NCBI GenBank assembly: GCA_025093555.1
Contig: JAIWNF010000011.1
Location: 682,001-746,000, forward strand
DNA: 64,000 bases
Direction: 5' to 3'
Source: Circinella umbellata
Lineage: Eukaryota > Mucoromycota > Mucoromycetes > Mucorales > Lichtheimiaceae
The notes under the pieces are model-generated. The model made no database searches, had not been told where the DNA came from, and was given only the letters and a program-made list of their open reading frames with translations. A program made the position numbers and the translations under genes. How positions within the stretch are numbered: the stretch's first letter is position 1; each line of letters opens with the position of its first letter. Shown here piece by piece: positions 37,740-51,080 of the stretch.

Positions 37740-40300
37740 ATGTCACAAAGTATACCTTGCATATAAACTTGAAGATAACTGATAGAAAAATTTGATTCAT
37801 TTGAACACTAAAAGAACAATCATATCTTATTCTTTAGATTTTGATCTGCGCTCATCAGCCCCGCAACATTCACAGCAACAGCAGCAGCCATCATCAGAAG
37901 AACAACAGCAACATCAATTAACCCATTCCCAACATCAGCAACCATTACGACAATGGATAGAACAACAGCCAACAAATCGTTTCGTACCTCCACGAATACT
38001 CGAGTATGGACCACCTATTGGTCTAGATTCAGATACGCTTCGCATCGTCCTAGGTCTCGTCGATGTCGATTTGATCCCAATGTTACGCATAGCACTCGGC
38101 TCGTGCGTCCTACCAACGCGACAAGCGCTTGTCAATCCAACTGCCATATACGTACAATTGACAGCGGTAATTCCCAACTGGCAGATGACTCGCGTTGTTG
38201 ACAGAACCCGCGTTCCTGTTTATGTCGTCATATGCGACCAGCAAGAAGAAGTCATTGATAATTGGTTTATTGGGTACTTTACATATGACTATGCCCGAAA
38301 ACGATCATCAGCTGAGTATGGATCAACTATGACTTCCACTGGGCCTAAGCGGACCAGACGGGCTGAGTCATTGTCATCTTTACAGACAGGTAAATGTAGT
38401 GCATAAAACAAAATAGAAAAAATATACAATTATAGTCAAGTGCACGTTCCGCAAAAACACTCCACCTGAAAACAACATGGTTATAATGATGATCACCAGA
38501 AAAATATACTAACTTGTTTTTGTAAATCTCCATTATATTTTTTGCTGTTTTGTTTCAAAGATCCACCAGCAGCTGCTTACATGGTACCTGCATATCAAGG
38601 CTATCCTGCATCTGCAGGAGGGCCAGGAGGTAGTTCTTCCGGCGCTTCTTCTGGTAGTTATTATGGACTACCACCATCACCTGCATCATACATGACCCAT
38701 TATCCAGCCACTTCTCACCCTACCGGGCCATCGGCTCCGATCCGATCATCGCGCGGATATTACGAAGGTAAAGAAATTCAACGTAATTTATTGTTATTCT
38801 TTCATTTTCCTCTTTTCCCTCTTTTTTTTAGCTCTCATCAACAATCCTCTCCGCCTTCGCATATCATTGCTATAATTGAGCCTATCTCCGTTCCCATTTA
38901 TTGTTATTTACTATTAATGCTATTATTACTATCTGGGTTTACTTGATGGGCTACTTATTGTTTTATTATTATTGTTCAACGCTATTATTATTCGTAACAC
39001 ATAATAGGTCCGCCATCCACCGTTTCCCCTGCTCAAATGATGGGCTATCCTTACCGCGATCAGCCTCTTCCTCCGTCAAGTGTATCTGGGGCCGAGTCAA
39101 CATTAGGTTATTCAACCATACCACCTCCTCATACTGAACTTAGTGACGAAGAAGCTGCCGCCGCTGCTGCTGCCATGAGTCAGATGGGCCATCCACAGTC
39201 AGGTGTTCTTACCCATGCTGTAGCAGACCCATCATCAGCAACTACTGCCGGATTACAACCTTATATGGTGCAACAAATAACTCCACCGTCAATGCAGTCT
39301 CAACTTCCACACCCACCTCCATCCCAACAACAGCAACAAGTACACCGCGAACATCCTAGTAGTAGTGGGCATCCACCACCGCTGCCAAGTATTTCAACCA
39401 CATCCGCAAGTATGGAACATATTGCACCAGTACCATTAGCACCTTCTAGCACCACACCATCCACTTCTCCAACAACCCAAACTTCGTCTTCTGGAGGGGG
39501 TGGAGGAGGAAGTGGAAGTACTGGAGGAGGTCAACCGCCAATGTACGATCCTTATGCACACATTCTCAACAAAGCTAATCTTCATGTCGAAGGCAATTTA
39601 GAAGACATGTTAGATCATTGGACATCAGATGAATGGCAGAATCAGCGACGACTAGTTCAGTTTTGGCGCCGACAAGAAGGCAATGAAGTAATATGTAGCT
39701 TTGCCCCTATTGCTCAAAGCGAACGACCACAACAACAAAACATGATTGTTGTTTCATGTATTTATTGGCGTGAGCATAATGACTATTTTATCACATCGGT
39801 GGACTGTATCTATTTATTGGAAAGTTTAATTGGTGTACGGTTTACAGTGGAAGAGAAAAATAGGATACGGCGTAATCTAGAAGGATTTCGTCCGTTAACT
39901 GTAAGCAAGTTGCGACAAGATAGTGCTGATTTTTTTAAGCTCATTATGGCGTTTCCAAATCCAAAACCAAGAAATATTGAAAAAGACGTAATGTATTATT
40001 TATACTTGTAAAGGGAAACATGCATAGGTTTTCTTTAAGCTGACTAGATTTACTGCTGCTATTTTAATCCAAATTAAATAGGTCAAAGTGTTTCCGTGGC
40101 GATCTTTAGCAATGGCTCTCAAAAAAATTATTAGCAAGTATACAGCAAGCTATAGTAGTACAGCGAGCGTCAACCTTGAAACATTTGGTACGTCTTTTCC
40201 ATCATCTTCCGACACAGGCGAAGGAAGCAGTAGTAGTGCGCAACAACTACCATCATCATCACAAGAACAACATCCTCCTACATCACAACAAGAATTATAG
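37740..40300 (+). CDS. Medusa-type developmental transcription regulator (MedA/Ren1/Acr1 family)
   Basis: Exons 37740-37749, 37838-38389, 38561-38767, 39008-39987 and 40082-40300 join in frame to 655 aa. Residues about 453-602 form the conserved block of this fungal family: GNLEDMLDHWTSDEW, RRLVQFWRRQEGNEV, VVSCIYWREHNDYFITSVDC, VRFTVEEKNRIRRNLEGFRP, and MAFPNPKPRNIEKDVKVFPW, the last crossing an exon junction. In Aspergillus (MedA), Fusarium (Ren1) and Magnaporthe (Acr1) these nuclear proteins control conidium formation and adhesion. The N-terminal half has a second conserved segment (LVDVDLIPMLR to WFIGYFTYDYARKR), a basic KRTRRAE cluster, and long Gln, Ala, Pro and Gly tracts. The first exon is only 10 nt (MSQ plus one base) and is the weakest part of the model; an ATG at 37603 is an alternative. 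Confidence 0.85.
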
Positions 40301-42561
<2,261 letters not shown>

Positions 42562-43817
42562 AAACAGTTGGCAGTTAGCCTCTTTAATAATATTACCAAT
42601 ACTTTACTAATAAAAACCACACCTTTTTTTTGTTATATTAAAAAATATGCACAACAAAATGTTGGGTTGATCGCGGGCTTTCATTTATGGTCTACTGTAT
42701 CACAAAAAAAAAGTCAGGCTCACATATCACAAAGTGTTTTTTGTGTGATTCTGAAACAAGCAATTCTATAATGAGCGATGGAATGGAGAAAAAAAAAAGA
42801 AAAAGGATCATATTTTTTCTTATATTGGAAAAAAGATACTTCGCTGTATAAATGTCCAAAATCAGCAGATGTTTTTATAATAAACACATTTATAGATACT
42901 AACCATGTAAGGGATTTTACTACCTGCTATTATAAATAATAGTGCAACTGATTGTACGTTTATTTATCATGTTGTTTATTATACTGTTTATTATTGTGGA
43001 ACGGGATACATTTTACTTTTTAATCGTCACTAAGAGTAAAGAACAATAGTAGTAACATTTCTTTTTACTTTTGCATGTATGCGGCTGTATGCTTTTCTTA
43101 AAAATTTACGTGAGAAACTAAAAATTTTAATATATGAATCATCCCTTCCCTTATAATCACGCAGTAGATCATACTAAAAGCAGGGTTAATAAGAAAATTG
43201 GAAAAACAAACAAAGACATTAGGTAAGTTGATTTAATTACCCGGATGATGTTTTCACAGACAATTTTTTTATGATTCCCGAATTTGTGGTACATGGATCG
43301 TAAAAAAAAAAAGGTTAAAATGTCAATATCTCATGTTATTTATCGATTTCTGGGAAGAATATTGGGAGGTAATTTCGGCATATTGTTTTATAGAAAAAGA
43401 TACGAATGTGGAATAAAATATAGGAAAATGATGGGTTTTCCACAAAAATTGAAAAATAAAAACATCTCCATAACAACATCATCTATACATTCTATAAGAA
43501 AAAAGTAGCAGTTGTGGAAAAAATCATGGGCTCAGTCAATTCTCACCGGAGTATAGGGGAAAATAGACTATGTGTTGTTTAGGAGACTTTGCAGAACCAA
43601 AGAGAGAAAAGGTGTGCGAACTTCTACACACAGGTATTTTTTTTTCAAAAAAGAAAACAGTGATCACCACTGTAGTACAGCTAAAGTTCCCCACAAAGCG
43701 AATCATGCTCAATCTTTTCATATAAAAATATCCACAATTTATTCTTTTGTTTCTTTTTTTTTTCTTTTCTTTTCTTTTTTCCGTGTGGTGGTTTCCCTAG
43801 CAATTTTTTTACTCACC
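42562..43817. other. Intergenic region, promoter of sugar transporter
   Basis: No gene is supported. An open frame at 43284-43508 is Lys/Ile-rich and looks like translated AT-rich DNA. The last 250 bases carry a pyrimidine-rich tract (43740-43790) and a CCCTAG at 43795-43800 that could be a 5'-UTR intron acceptor just before the ATG at 43818. Confidence 0.45.
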
Positions 43818-45017
43818 ATGAAGTATATGTCATTGATAGCCACAACAGTCTCCTGTTTTGGAGGTTTTTTGTTTGGTTATGATATTGGGGTTATTAGCGG
43901 TAATAGATCAATCTAAATATTATGAGCTGTACTACAGGCATAACACCAAATTGTTAGTTTGTCGTTGCTTATATAAAACTTATATATTATACTTTATTAT
44001 AAATAAAGGTGTACTTGCAATGCCGACATTTCCTGCATATTTTGGTTTTAACGAAGGGGGCCCAAACCATATTGCTCAAGTAAAAGGTACTTATAAAGAC
44101 AATCTGCTTCTATTGTCTGATTTATATTACACCTATCTATTACATAAACACCATTATACATTAATTATCAACAATCAAGAAATCGATTCCCTGTAATGCT
44201 ATAATATTATTTTATTAATCTCATATCCTTTCTTTTTATCCTCTCGAATTCTCTCTGGATTAACCAGGGGACGTCGTCGCCTTATTGCAAGCTGGTTGTT
44301 GCGTTGGAGCTTTGCTGATCAATTTTTTTGCAGGTACGTAAATAAAATAACTTTAATTTGTGAATGTTGCACAAAAAAAATTCCTTGGACGACCGATGCA
44401 TAAAAAACTAATCGCAGTTTTTTATCACATACAGATCCTTTTGGACGTAAGCTTGCCATTATTCTTTCGTCGATAATTTTTATAGTCGGTGGTATCCTTC
44501 AAGCGGTAGCACAAAATCTACCAACAATGTTAGCAGGCAGATTTATTGCTGGATGTAAGGTTTTGTTGTTAATATATACTGCTATAGGTATTTTTTATCA
44601 GTCAGCGTAATAATTAATTCTATCCTGATATATCTGCCTTTATTAGTGGGTGTCGGTGCCTGTTCTATGTTGGTGCCCATGTACATTGCAGAAATTGCTC
44701 CTAGAAAACTACGCGGTCGATTGGGTACTTTGTGGCAATTTTTGGTTGTACTTGGCATCATGATGTCTTACTGGTGGGTAGAAGGCCAGAGGATCAAACT
44801 GATTAATTTATGTATTATTTTTAAAAGCACAAAAAAAAGTTAAACAATTCTATTCTTATTTTATATAGGGTTGACTATGGATGTGTGCGACATATCGCAG
44901 AAGGTGATAAACAATGGAGAACTGCACTTGGTATTCAAATTGTTCCTGGTGGTGTTTTGCTTATTGGTATGTTCTTCTTGCCCGAATCCCTTCGTTGGTT
45001 GGCCATTAAGTAATCAT

Positions 45018-45075
<58 letters not shown>

Positions 45076-46561
45076 TTTACTGTGTGTCCTATTTTATTTT
45101 TATGTTTGAACTCTTCATTTAACATAACTATCGCTGTTTTTTATTAAAAACCAGGGGCTATGACGAAAAGGTGGTCAAGACGCTTTGTTTTCTTCGTAAT
45201 GGTAATGAAAATGATGTAGAAATTCAAGAAGAGTTAGAAGAAATTCGTCAAGCTTCTCGAGTAGAACTTGAAAGTCGAAATAGCAAATGGACTGAACTCT
45301 TGAAACCAAACCATTTGCGTCGACTGTTTATTGGAGTATGGTTACAGATTTTCCAGCAATGGACTGGAACAAACGCTGTTGTAAGTTATTATTGCTTCTA
45401 CTACTGTCCTCATTATGAATGCATATAACAAAATAAGAGAAAAATAATAGGCTAACATAAGACATTATCGACTGTTTTAGAATTACTATGCCCCTGACAT
45501 TTTTAGATCGGTCGGCCTTACAGCAGAAAACACAGATATTTTAGCTACTGGTGTATATGGTATTGTTAAGGCGGTCTTTGTTATTGTCGCTTTCTTTATG
45601 ATTGATGGTCGCTTTGGTCGTCGAACCACTTTGATAATTGGCTCTGTTTTCATGATGACTGCATTCTTTATCTTGGCGGGTATGACGCTTGGTCTCGAAC
45701 GTGATAATGCTGGCTTCGAAGGTGAACTTACTAATGTCGATGCTAAGGGCTATGTTGCTATTGTCATGATTTATGTCTTTGCCATTGGGTAGGTTGAAAA
45801 AAATCTATAACACCGTTTTATTTTTTGATAACTGACCATTGATATATGTATATATTTTTTATAGTTATGAATTCTCTTGGGGGTAATAAATGAACTTCCA
45901 GCGCTTTATAATTTATCGATATTACATGTCTGACATTTTATTTATATTATTATAGTCCTGTTGTTTGGGTTGTCTGCTCTGAAATTTTCCCAACCCGTAT
46001 CCGCGCCATGTGTTTGTCTGTTACTACTGGTAAGACTGCTAATAATGTTTAGAAAGAAAAGACAACTTACCAGTGTTGAAACGGATATTGACTAAACTTA
46101 ACAAATACTTTATTAACTCTATAGCATTTAACTGGGTAAGGAAAAAAATAGTAAACATTAAAGGAAGAGAACAGAGAAATGGCTTATATTCAGCATTGAA
46201 GTCAAAAGATGCTGAATTAGTATACCCCATAGACTTTTTATAAATGGATTATAACCAAAATCTCTGCTGTTTCTTTTATTAGGCTATGAATGCCACCATT
46301 GCAAAGGTGACTCCTATAATGATGGAAAACATTACCTATGGAACTTATTTCTTTTTTGGCTGCTGTGCAATTATTATGGGAGTCTTCACCTACGTCCTGG
46401 TTCCTGAAACTCGGGGTAGATCTTTGGAGGAAATGGAAGAAGTGTTCTCCGGAAGCTTTTTGGCGTACAAAGATCAATATGTCTGGCGCCCTGAGAGTAA
46501 AGCCGATAAAATTACACAAGCTGAAGAGGGTTCCAGTGCTGGCGATAATGCTAAGCAGTAA
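43818..46561 (+). CDS. MFS hexose-type sugar transporter
   Basis: Eleven exons join in frame to 503 aa: 43818-43899, 44009-44086, 44268-44333, 44435-44554, 44647-44773, 44869-45009, 45155-45380, 45481-45788, 45956-46029, 46125-46135, 46283-46561. It imports sugars across the plasma membrane by proton symport or facilitated transport. Family marks: FGGFLFGYDIGVISG at the start, DPFGRK (76-81), GVGACSMLVPMYIAEIAP, PESLRW (196-201), QQWTGTNAVNYYAPDIF (about 271-287), DGRFGRR in the second half and PETRGRSLEE (452-461). Twelve transmembrane helices fit the hydropathy. The substrate is not predictable by eye. Exon 10 is just 11 nt (codes AFNW with the base before it). A 53-base T run sits in one intron. 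An additional upstream coding exon cannot be excluded. Confidence 0.93.
45020..45072. repeat. Poly-T tract (53 nt) in transporter intron
   Basis: An uninterrupted run of 53 T lies near the 5' end of the intron 45010-45154 of the sugar transporter gene. The length may be inexact owing to sequencing slippage. Confidence 0.9.
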
Positions 46562-48567
46562 TAAAAATAATAATATATATATTTTATTACTATAGCCATT
46601 ATCATAACTATTGTTATTACTATTATTGTTGTTATTATTATTACTATATTGTTAGTATATTGTTAGTATTGTTATTATATTTCTACCTGTCATTATTACT
46701 ATTAATTTATTTGATTATATTTTTTACAAAACATTCTTCTTTCTATTATTTATATGGTGCTACTATATTATTTTTATTATTTTGCTATGGTAAACTACTG
46801 CCAAAGTTAACTATCTTGAAATAGCAATATCACTGTTTTTAGTTTGTCATAATATCTGGATCAATAGATTAAAGTCGGTAGTTGTTAATGTTACTATAAA
46901 TGCTTAACTGCCTCAATGCAGAAAAACATTTATAATAACATAATTCAACAATAAGTAATACTATAAAAACTATAGCAATAAATTCCATATTTGGCCAGAA
47001 ACCATAAATGGATATTTTATAGGAGCATCAAGTTGCGAAATGATAATTTGATGTGTTGACACTAATTAACTACCAATATATCATTTGTTATTTAAATACC
47101 TGTCACATTCACTCATAGATACACTATCGCCATTAGCTTCAAAGTATATAGTGCTTCATTCTGGAAAGTTGAGGCTAGGTCTTGGCGTTCAACTGCAATA
47201 ATTAGATAGTAATTTACGGCGATGATATAAAAGCTCTTGTAAATATCTACAGTGTTTTTTTCAGTGCAAGTCTTATTCGATAAATAATTCAATATATATA
47301 AAAACTATCGAAATAAAAAATAAAATCTTCTTTTTTTGTGTTGTTTCTTTGCTTTAACTGACTTAACTATGTCTTCACCTCCCGCTACTTACAAACATAA
47401 CTAATCCAACGTTGAAAGAGGTAATGACTGTTATGATAAACTATTTATGGATAGAAGAAATTATTTAGAGAGAGTCGTATAAAATAATAGTAGTACACAT
47501 ACATTAAATTCAGGCTGGTGTATCTGAAAAGGAACAAGCTTGGCCTATCTTACTTGGTAAAGATTATACTTTGGTTATATCGATAATTTGTATAAAAAAC
47601 AATGTTTGTCATTAAAATTTACTTTCTTTCTTTACATGTCAAGATATTTAACCGGAGAGTTCCTTTAAGTTTGCTTATGATAAGTTAATATAGATTGGAC
47701 TAATTGTAAATCAAAACTACTACTAGTACTAAAAAGAAAAGTGTTGTTGTTGGTATTTAATTATGCGCTGATAATACTTTATAAACTTCCTACTCCTCTT
47801 TATTCTACTTTTTTATATACTCTCGCTCAGATGAATATGAACATGTCCAAACTTTTGGTATATAATAACATTATCTGAGTGCATTTTCTAATTAAACAAA
47901 TAGGATTTTGTTTTGAATAGACCGCCCTTAAGATTCTGGATTGTTTTCTGATAGCTTTTATAGTGGTAATCTGCAATAATTATAAGATTGGATGGTTTCG
48001 ATCCGTTTTATTACTCGATCCATTGGTATCTCGCTGCCCGGAGAACGATCCTTCCGATTATAATAAGATAAAGCGTTTTTATTTGATTATTCATCATCAT
48101 TATCGCAAAGCCTAATTGTGATAAATGAAACAGAAACAAAAAAAAATGTTCAGTTTTTTTATAGGTTCACAAGTTTTCTAAACTTAATATAAAAAATTGC
48201 AGAGTTGTGTTGTAAATTGAACAAATTTTACCTATAGCATCAATTATCACGACTAAATGCTGATAATGGTTAAGCTATTATATATTATTCTAGCACAATA
48301 GTTACCAAAAAATAGTAAAAACACCAAATGAAAGTAGTAATATTATATTAAAAAAATAGACGGTAGTATCATAGTAGAAAGTAATCTACTAATTCAGAAG
48401 ATACCACATTAAAAATTGTGGGGTAATGGGGATAGGAATCAATAAATAAACAGCTTATGCGGAGCCAAATACACCAGAAAATGAGAATACAATATTGAAG
48501 CTTTTTTTTTTTATATCTAGTTATAATTATTTTTAATTATGAGTAAAGGAATACCGACAGGCTATTA
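46562..48567. other. 2-kb intergenic region with repeat copy B
   Basis: The first 200 bases are TATTAT-type simple sequence. The middle and end hold copy B of the diverged repeat (listed separately). A GC-richer spot near 47995-48055 resembles a tRNA T-arm by chance only. No intact gene is seen. Confidence 0.45.
47180..48050 (+). repeat. Diverged repeat, copy B (decayed gene?)
   Basis: The partner of 34018-34960. It keeps GATATAAA (about 47226), ACTATGTCTTCAC (47367), the TTTACATGTCAAGATAT block (about 47632) and the TTTGCTTATGATAAG block. The ATG at 47370 stops after 11 codons (MSSPPATYKHN). Further on, TTTTATTACTCGATCCATTGGTATCTCGCTGCC-type text near 48006 corresponds roughly to 34923-34960 of copy A. 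The two copies are well separated in age: many substitutions and small indels. Confidence 0.55.
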
Positions 48568-49056
48568 TTATGAAGTTGAGGTAGTATTATTGACTGATGT
48601 CATGCTAACATGATGATGATGTTGTTGCTGCTGGATTCCTGTAGTATTTCGAGCGACATCATGCCGAACCATGGCAGGTTCAGGGACGGTAAGTAGTAAG
48701 GATGTTTGAGAGGAACAAGTTGCAGGATAAATAGTGCTGGTGCCCATACTATTTTCAAGTATCTCCGATGATGATCGAGATGATGTGGAATATTGTTGTA
48801 CCTCTCGTATGTTAGCTTCCGAATAGCTTGGTGGTGGTAAACCCCTTGTATAGTAAATGGGTGATACAACATCTGTGACAGCAGCCTGGTAGGATGGCAA
48901 ATCCTCATCTGGTTGTGTTAGTTCAATAATTAAACATAAGCGAGCCGTTCGAAGCTTACTAGGTAATGGATCATCTGATGAAGGTCGTCGAAATGACCAT
49001 ATTATTTGATCCTTTTCATTGAATTCTTGTAGTGCTTGCTTTAATTCTTGTTCGAA

Positions 49057-49093
<37 letters not shown>

Positions 49094-49615
49094 TTTATAG
49101 CGTCGCTGTTAGTAAGAATAATGAAGGAAATTAATATATAATTTATTAAGTATACCTTTTTAATTCGGTAAACAAGAGTAGCTCGCCTTCGACTTGTCCA
49201 GAAGCTAAGAGCTGCTGGAACGATTAATAAAACAAGTGGGTACCACATAGATATACTGGTTGAACGCGCTGCCAGGGAGAAACCAGCAGAGCATACAATG
49301 CATGTAATAATGAAGATAAACACATACGATTCTACATGACTAGAAGGGCATTTGGTGCGTACTAATTGATTCAGTTGCTCTAGCCGAGAACCAAACACTT
49401 CTTTTGGTAACTACTTTTTTTGCGTTTAAATAATGTTTGATTAGGTACATTTATATTTGAGATCGACCGTGAGGAAAGCGGGGGGAGGGCTTTTTTTATG
49501 GAATATTTACAATATCACCCAGCAAAGTTGTTTGCTCATTATCTTCAAACCATATTCTCGGCGGTTGCCATCGCATATTTATTATACTCATATTTGTAAT
49601 TATTGTTGATGGCAT
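48568..49615 (-). CDS. Two-TM protein with PPxY motif, uncharacterised
   Basis: Exons 49615-49511, 49410-49156 and 49056-48568 join in frame to 282 aa. Two hydrophobic helices lie at about 64-82 and 90-107, separated by only a few residues, so they form a membrane hairpin with both ends on the same side. A charged helical segment follows (RIKKFEQELKQALQEF). The C-terminal third is Ser/Thr-rich and contains LPPPSY (PPSY at 195-198), the ligand of WW domains such as those in Rsp5/Nedd4 ubiquitin ligases, and LPSY at 173-176. The third exon begins after an unusual acceptor: 27 T, then AAAAAAAG. I do not recognise the family. The PPxY suggests a membrane adaptor or substrate of Rsp5; this is inference. 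Confidence 0.78.
49065..49091. repeat. Poly-A tract (27 nt; poly-T on gene strand)
   Basis: A run of 27 A on the plus strand forms, on the minus strand, the polypyrimidine tract of the last acceptor of the two-TM gene, followed by seven A before the splice AG. Confidence 0.9.
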
Positions 49616-49787
49616 AGTTATATGATAGATTGACAAGTACTTTAAATAAAAATATAAAATATCTTTTACACAAACAAAAATAATATAAAGTAAGAAAAAA
49701 AAGAAAGAGAGAGAAAAAACGGATTACAGTCTCTCTCTTTCTTTTTCTTCCCTTAGTTTAGATTTGCAGGGTCAAACGAAACATAAA

Positions 49788-49819
<32 letters not shown>

Positions 49820-51080
49820 ATACTGGTGTGTTCACAGGTTAAAGGGGCGGTATGTGTAATGTATAGCTGATTTATGTCTTTTTGGGCCTATTACCTCCAG
49901 ATATATACATCATGAAGTTTTGAAAAAGGGGTTGGAGGAGAAGTAACTGATTAAATCATATATATATATATATATATATATCATCATCATATAAGCATAT
50001 ATAAAAAAGTTCATAGCTAAGATAAAAAGAACAGCTTTCTTACTGACTTTGTAAAAGGGTAATGTGTAATAAATATAAAATTAAGCTATATAAAAGTAAA
50101 ACTACCGCTACATCTAGGAGTTTATAAAAATTTGAATAGCAGAATAATATTCTTTGTTCGTTTTTACATGTTTTGACTTGTAACACAAATTAAAAAGAGC
50201 AAGGAGAATAGATATAAAAAAACTTGCAGTTTTTGGAAAGTTGTTTGCAAGGATATTGACAGATATACAATGTTTAGGCCGTGATGAAATTGATATTTTA
50301 AGGAGTTTGAAAAAGAGATACTTTACAGATGTATAGACCTGTGCTGTTTTCTCGTCAAGGAGTTTTTTATTTCATTTTATTTCTGCCACACACTTTTGGC
50401 AAATAAAAAATAATAAAAGTGACACCTCTGTTAGGCCATATGAACCACTTGTACATAACAGCAACACTAATTATGTACTTTGGCGAGCAGCATTGAGAAG
50501 AATGATAATCAAATCTAGTCAGCAAGAAAAAAGAAAAAACTCTAAAATTAAACTTTCTTTCAAAAAATAACGGAGGATAAGAGTATTTTTGGCAGTTTAT
50601 AAGGAATTTTCATATTTGGATAAAAAAAACGCCACACAAATACATGAAAAGCGAACCAGTTTACAACTGGTAATAACAATATCGATTATTATCATAGACA
50701 AGCAGAAAACCAGTTTAAGAATCTTAATCGTTCTTTAAGGAACATCTATTTACTTTTGTCATTGTCTTTTATAAAATAACCTATTGTGCTACCTTTATTC
50801 AAGATAAATTGGGAGAAAGAAGATCTATAATTGCGAGTTTTTTTTATTAAACTCTTTTTCTTTTTGTCTCTTCTTTTTTCAAGACCGAGAAAAACATTAG
50901 TATAAAAAAAAATTTGACATGTTAGCGAATATAAAAAAGATGTTCCTTAACATTCTTTTTTTACGCTATAATTATAACAATCATTCATCATACAAAAAAA
51001 AAGATATTTAAATATTAAATTACTTCTGCTACTTTTATATATACTGGCAAAAAAAAACTGATAGGAAAGGTATAACTATT
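49616..51080. other. Intergenic region with GA and AT microsatellites
   Basis: No gene is seen. A (GA)n tract lies at about 49788-49811, with a CTCTCTCTTT counterpart near 49730, and an (AT)n tract at about 49958-49981. The remainder is AT-rich and holds the promoter of the two-TM gene and the 3' flank of the arrestin-like gene. Confidence 0.5.

Noticed and set aside
43284..43508. 74-aa open frame before the sugar transporter
   Set aside because: Lys/Ile-rich translation of AT-rich DNA without introns, motifs or conserved look.
46562..46740. TATTAT-rich tandem sequence resembling a CRISPR-like or satellite array
   Set aside because: Irregular simple triplets with no fixed repeat-spacer pattern; the organism is eukaryotic.
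47995..48060. tRNA-like segment with GGTTTCGATCC
   Set aside because: No matching acceptor stem, D-arm or anticodon arm could be built around it on either strand.
49063..49130. C-terminal poly-Phe extension of the two-TM protein exon
   Set aside because: It arises from reading through the donor GTATAC at 49155 into the T27 tract of the intron.
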